In this document: piece after piece, positions 5,594 to 8,085 of the stretch
Numbering within the stretch: the first letter of the stretch is position 1
Layout of the letters: each line of letters starts with the position of its first letter
Assembly (NCBI GenBank): GCA_014523525.1
Contig: JAATVL010000295.1
Location: 1-8,085 of the forward strand
Reading direction: 5' to 3'
Origin: Nitrososphaerales archaeon TH703
Lineage (GTDB): Archaea > Thermoproteota > Nitrososphaeria > Nitrososphaerales > Nitrososphaeraceae
DNA: 8,085 nt
The notes under the pieces: generated by a model
Database searches by the model: none
Told to the model about the DNA's origin: nothing
The model's input: only the letters and a program-made list of their open reading frames with translations
Made by a program: the position numbers and the translations under genes

Positions 5594-5616
5594 AATATTC
5601 ATGAGTATTAATAAAT
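5594..5616 (-). promoter_or_regulatory. Promoter and possible autoregulatory operator of the Lrp-family gene
   Basis: The TATA-like run ATTTATTAATA (minus strand, 5606-5616) is centred about 30 bp upstream of the TTG start. Between it and the start is a 16-bp near-palindrome at 5594-5609, AATATTCATGAGTATT, with 14 of 16 positions symmetric around TCATGA. Lrp-family genes are often autoregulated through AT-rich palindromes at this position. Confidence 0.45.
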
Positions 5617-5772
5617 GTAGTTTTTAATTCAAATGGTAAATGATCATATATTACATCCAAGTAACTAATTACAATAATGATACTGAGTTGCAAAAATGTA
5701 CGTGTATCATCGAAATCTGATGACAAACTTTTAGTTAAATAATATTAATACAAAAAATCCCAGCTAATACAT

Positions 5773-5837
5773 CCTAGCTTCCTACCAACCTAAAAAAAAC
5801 TATATATATTTAAGAAGCCATATTTAGGCTCACCTAA
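5773..5837 (+). promoter_or_regulatory. Promoter region of the COG2522-type regulator
   Basis: The TATA box CTATATATATTTA (5800-5812) is centred about 31 bp before the ATG at 5837. Upstream, CCTA recurs at exactly 8-bp steps (5773, 5781, 5789). At the predicted transcription start lies the inverted repeat TTAGG-CTCA-CCTAA (5824-5837), whose right arm is again CCTA and overlaps the start codon. The shared CCTA/TAGG unit suggests one regulator, possibly the gene's own product. Confidence 0.45.
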
Positions 5838-6244
5838 TGCTACTCCCATCAGAAATTGAATCCAAATTATTAATTCCTGCAGTAAGAGCGATCTTATCAA
5901 AGGAGCTGGTAATTGAAAAGGGGCTGAAGGAAGAGGAAGTAGCTAGAATGCTAGGAATTACTCAGGCAGCAGTAAGCAACTACCTAAGGGGTACGCGTGG
6001 TGATAATGAATTAATATCAAAACTTATGTCACTAAGTGAAATCATGAGTATGATAAAAGAAATAAGTGATGATTTATCTACCAACAGAGCATACACCGCA
6101 AAAACATTATCAAAATTTATCGCACTCTGCAATTATATGCGTTACTCGCTTATCATATGTGATGCTCATCATAGCCTTGAAAGAAATATTGATGAAAAAG
6201 TATGTGAACAATGCAAGGTTACCTTGACTGGAGCCCAACAGTAA
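5837..6244 (+). CDS. COG2522-type XRE/HTH transcriptional regulator with C-terminal Cys/His cluster
   Basis: This is a 135-residue archaeal regulator. The opening MLLPSEIESKLLIPAVRAIL and the HTH at about 30-52, LKEEEVARMLGITQAAVSNYL, are typical of COG2522. The second half is helical up to residue 105. It then carries C108 with H111 and H112 (CDAHH) and C123 and C126 (CEQC), spaced like a metal or Fe-S site. C98 is a further cysteine. Some COG2522 proteins carry a C-terminal ThiN domain and control thiamine genes; this one has no such domain, so its signal is unknown. The ATG at 5837 is a few bases behind the predicted transcription start. It is divergent from the Lrp-family gene and converges on apgM, 31 bp apart, with a T-rich tract (6262-6276) in between that could end its transcript. 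Confidence 0.85.
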   Translation: MLLPSEIESKLLIPAVRAILSKELVIEKGLKEEEVARMLGITQAAVSNYLRGTRGDNELISKLMSLSEIMSMIKEISDDLSTNRAYTAKTLSKFIALCNYMRYSLIICDAHHSLERNIDEKVCEQCKVTLTGAQQ

Positions 6245-6275
6245 TTAGGTAAATAAAACTAGATTTCTATTTGTT

Positions 6276-7598
6276 CTATTGTGTACGGGCCATATTCAAT
6301 ACAATAGAAATTACTTCTGATCCTTTCAGTGTTCCTATCGATCCTTTATTTCCCCATGATTCCGTAAAGCGTTGACTTCCATCACTTTTGATACCATTGC
6401 CTGATACCAACAATGGAATTGGATCATCCGTATGTGACTTTCTTATACAAGGAGTAGAGTGATCCCCTGAAATAACCACTATATGTTGTCTGGTTACGCA
6501 TTTCAAAAACACACCAAAGAAATTTTCATCTATTAATTCAATATTAGATTTTTTACCCAATGCATCGCCATCGTGTCCATATTCATCAGGTCCTTTTATG
6601 TGAACATATACAAGATTATACGAGTTAAGAATTTCCGCAACCTCTTTTCCTTTTTGTTCATAATCATCAATTTTTTGTGAACGAAATATATCCATCGCAA
6701 GTATTTTAGCTATACCAATTTCTACAGGCATATCTACTAAACAGGAAGTAGAAATTCCATACTTCTCATTAATTGGTTGAAGGGAGGGAACAGCATTCCC
6801 AGCGTCACGCAACAATATTACGCTCATTGGTTTCTTATTATTTGAAATCCGATTCAGATTTACTGGATGCTCCTTCAACAAAGAAATAGACTTACTAGTA
6901 AATTCATTGACAATTTTTGCTGACAAGATCGATGATTCAGAATTGTCTTCTGATTGAGACTCCTGAACAACCATAGCTTCAACATCAGTTTTGGCAACAC
7001 CTATACCATTTAATTTACCATATGCAGGATCGGTATTAGTTATTTTATCAGAGAGATATTTTTTGTTATGCCTAAATTTAATAATTACACGGTGAGAGAT
7101 AGTCGGCGTTATTTTAACTGAAACGTCTGGATCATCAAATTTAACATTGTCTTCCAAAAATGCACAAATGCTGTTTGCTTCCTGCTTGAGTATATCACGA
7201 CCCGCGCGCCTATCGATTATTCTATTACTATCTAAGGTTGCAAAATTACCTCTTAAGGCAAGATCCCCGTCGCAAAAATCGACCCCGCAGCCAATTATTT
7301 CTATTATGCCCCTTCCGGCATATTTTTTTCCCTGAAAATCATAACCGAGCATATTGAATACAGCGATATCTGATTGAGGAGAGATACCCTTCCCTACGCT
7401 TATCACCTGACCCATTTTACCTTTTCTTGCCAGTGAATCAATATTTGGGGTTTTGGCGGCCTCCAGCGGAGTCTGACCATTCAAGCTTGGATTTGGAAGA
7501 TCACCTATTCCATCAAGTAGAACGTACAATATTCTTAAATCTTGATTATCAGACAATGTTGAAACTGATAAATAACCATGATTTATCTGTAATGTCAA
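6276..7598 (-). CDS. apgM: Archaeal-type cofactor-independent phosphoglycerate mutase (ApgM)
   Basis: This enzyme interconverts 3- and 2-phosphoglycerate in glycolysis/gluconeogenesis; it belongs to the alkaline phosphatase superfamily and needs two metal ions. Residues 24-33, LYVLLDGIGD, give the first metal aspartate (D29), followed by TPLEAAKTPNIDSLA. The nucleophile is S76 in GISPQSDIAVFNMLGYD. YAGRGIIE is at 93-100, the late metal site GPDEYGHDGD at 336-345 and SGDHSTP at 377-383, with H389 as a further likely ligand. The length of 440 is slightly above the usual 400-430. The start given is TTG at 7596-7598. A second TTG at 7554-7556 (codon 15) is equally good: it lies about 28 bp from the TATA-like ATAAATCA near 7584 and would remove a non-conserved extension. 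No in-frame ATG exists before the conserved core. It is divergent from atpF. Confidence 0.93.
   Translation of the reverse strand: MTLQINHGYLSVSTLSDNQDLRILYVLLDGIGDLPNPSLNGQTPLEAAKTPNIDSLARKGKMGQVISVGKGISPQSDIAVFNMLGYDFQGKKYAGRGIIEIIGCGVDFCDGDLALRGNFATLDSNRIIDRRAGRDILKQEANSICAFLEDNVKFDDPDVSVKITPTISHRVIIKFRHNKKYLSDKITNTDPAYGKLNGIGVAKTDVEAMVVQESQSEDNSESSILSAKIVNEFTSKSISLLKEHPVNLNRISNNKKPMSVILLRDAGNAVPSLQPINEKYGISTSCLVDMPVEIGIAKILAMDIFRSQKIDDYEQKGKEVAEILNSYNLVYVHIKGPDEYGHDGDALGKKSNIELIDENFFGVFLKCVTRQHIVVISGDHSTPCIRKSHTDDPIPLLVSGNGIKSDGSQRFTESWGNKGSIGTLKGSEVISIVLNMARTQ
7581..7588 (-). promoter_or_regulatory. Possible TATA box for apgM, favouring the shorter start
   Basis: The minus strand reads ATAAATCA (approximate position), centred about 28 bp upstream of the TTG at 7556. 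For the longer TTG start at 7598 the best candidate is a weaker TGTAAAACA near 7631. The two choices decide whether the protein has 440 or 426 residues. Confidence 0.3.
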
Positions 7599-7638
7599 AA
7601 CATATAGAAAGACTTCTTTCGAAATTTGTTTTACAAAG

Positions 7639-7649
7639 AATTAAAAAGT
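7639..7649 (+). promoter_or_regulatory. TATA box of atpF
   Basis: AATTAAAAAGT is centred about 38 bp upstream of the ATG at 7683 and about 29 bp from the TTG at 7674. It predicts transcription starting near 7672. This excludes the far upstream in-frame TTG at 7626 as the start. Confidence 0.45.
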
Positions 7650-7682
7650 ACTAGTGGATTACGTGAAGACAAATTGAGAATA

Positions 7683-7970
7683 ATGGCCGTTGGAAGTAGA
7701 ATTTTTGTAACAAGCTTTCAACTTGCCGGTGTTGAAGGTATTAAGGTAGAGTCGGCCTCAGAAGCTCTTGAACACATCAACAGTTTAGATAACGTTAGCG
7801 ATGTAGGACTTGTTCTTATAAGTGAAGACATTGGAAAGGATATTCGGACTCAACTCACGAATATCAGAGCCAATCGTCCAATTCCATTAATTTTCGAATT
7901 ACCTGCACCTGGTAGCACTAAGGAAAATGTGGATTATAGGGCCTTACTAAAGCAGATCTTAGGAGTGTGA
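7683..7970 (+). CDS. atpF: A/V-type ATP synthase subunit F
   Basis: This is the small central-stalk subunit that couples the catalytic AB hexamer to the rotor of archaeal A-type (V-like) ATP synthase. The ATG form has 95 residues: MAVGSRIFVTSFQLAGVEGI at the N-terminus matches the first strand and the conserved (T)-x-F-x-LAGV motif. DVGLVLISEDIGKDIR (about 40-55) is the second strand and helix, RPIPLIFELPAPGS is the conserved proline-rich strand, and RALLKQILGV is the C-terminal helix. Subunit F is normally about 95-105 residues. The ATG at 7683 is chosen because the TATA box lies between it and the upstream TTG at 7626. A leaderless TTG at 7674, adding three residues, is a real alternative. 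No other ATPase subunit gene is visible in the window, and the next gene seems to have its own promoter. Confidence 0.88.
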   Translation: MAVGSRIFVTSFQLAGVEGIKVESASEALEHINSLDNVSDVGLVLISEDIGKDIRTQLTNIRANRPIPLIFELPAPGSTKENVDYRALLKQILGV

Positions 7971-8020
7971 TTCGGTTTTCGATATTCAATTATAATGTAA
8001 TGTAAAAACAACTGCGAATC

Positions 8021-8055
8021 TCATAAATATCTCATTTTGACGTGATACATATCAC
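8021..8055 (+). promoter_or_regulatory. Promoter and palindrome for a gene beyond the right edge
   Basis: A TATA-like run, ATAAATAT (8023-8030), is followed by GTGATA-CA-TATCAC (8042-8055), a perfect 6-bp inverted repeat with a 2-base spacer. The repeat sits just before or on the predicted transcription start near 8053. No start codon follows within the window in a position that fits. Confidence 0.4.
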
Positions 8056-8085
8056 TATCAGATTAATCCAAGCACAAACGTATAA

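Noticed and set aside
8042..8085. GTG-initiated frame open to the right edge
   Set aside because: Only 14 codons are visible, and the TATA box is about 16 bp from the GTG, too close for it to be transcribed from that promoter.
1..8085. CRISPR arrays, insertion sequences, integrase attachment sites, rRNA
   Set aside because: No regularly spaced long repeats, transposase-like frames or terminal repeats, and no RNA-gene signatures were seen.

Overview
The window looks like a chromosomal core segment of an ammonia-oxidising archaeon (Thaumarchaeota/Nitrososphaeria). It is AT-rich, and most genes have a clear archaeal TATA box about 25-30 bp upstream of a start codon with little or no leader. The gene content also fits: an archaeal PurP, an archaeal-type phosphoglycerate mutase (ApgM), a SecE/Sec61-gamma, an A/V-type ATPase subunit F, an archaeal COG2522-type regulator and a secreted protein rich in N-glycosylation sequons. 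A low-GC Nitrososphaerales such as a Nitrosocosmicus-like organism is my best guess. That is an inference, not a demonstrated placement.

Layout, left to right. At 1-295 (-) is an acylphosphatase that lacks only its last residues at the window edge. It is divergent from an F420/flavin luciferase-like (Mer-like) oxidoreductase at 446-1525 (+). A metallo-beta-lactamase/beta-CASP-like nuclease at 1583-2614 (-) converges on that gene. A membrane-anchored or secreted protein of unknown function sits at 2765-3427 (+). Next come purP at 3469-4497 (-) and a short secE at 4577-4756 (-) that is easily missed because it is 59 codons long and starts with TTG. The stretch 4757-5128 has no obvious long gene. 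It contains a repeated TATCC/GGATA motif upstream of secE, a candidate small transcript with TATA box, hairpins and a U-rich end, and a hairpin behind the next gene. An Lrp/AsnC regulator (5129-5581, -) is divergent from a COG2522-type HTH regulator (5837-6244, +). That regulator converges on apgM (6276-7598, -), which is divergent from atpF (7683-7970, +). The last 115 bases hold a TATA box and a palindrome and probably control a gene beyond the edge.

The genes look like mostly single-gene transcription units for housekeeping work: purine synthesis (PurP), central carbon metabolism (ApgM), protein export (SecE), energy coupling (AtpF), nucleic-acid processing and small-molecule regulation. 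They do not form one pathway. No mobile element, CRISPR array, tRNA or rRNA was found. The least explained items are the candidate small RNA/micro-ORF unit between secE and the Lrp gene, and the secreted protein with its histidine-rich motif. Four genes also appear to start with TTG.
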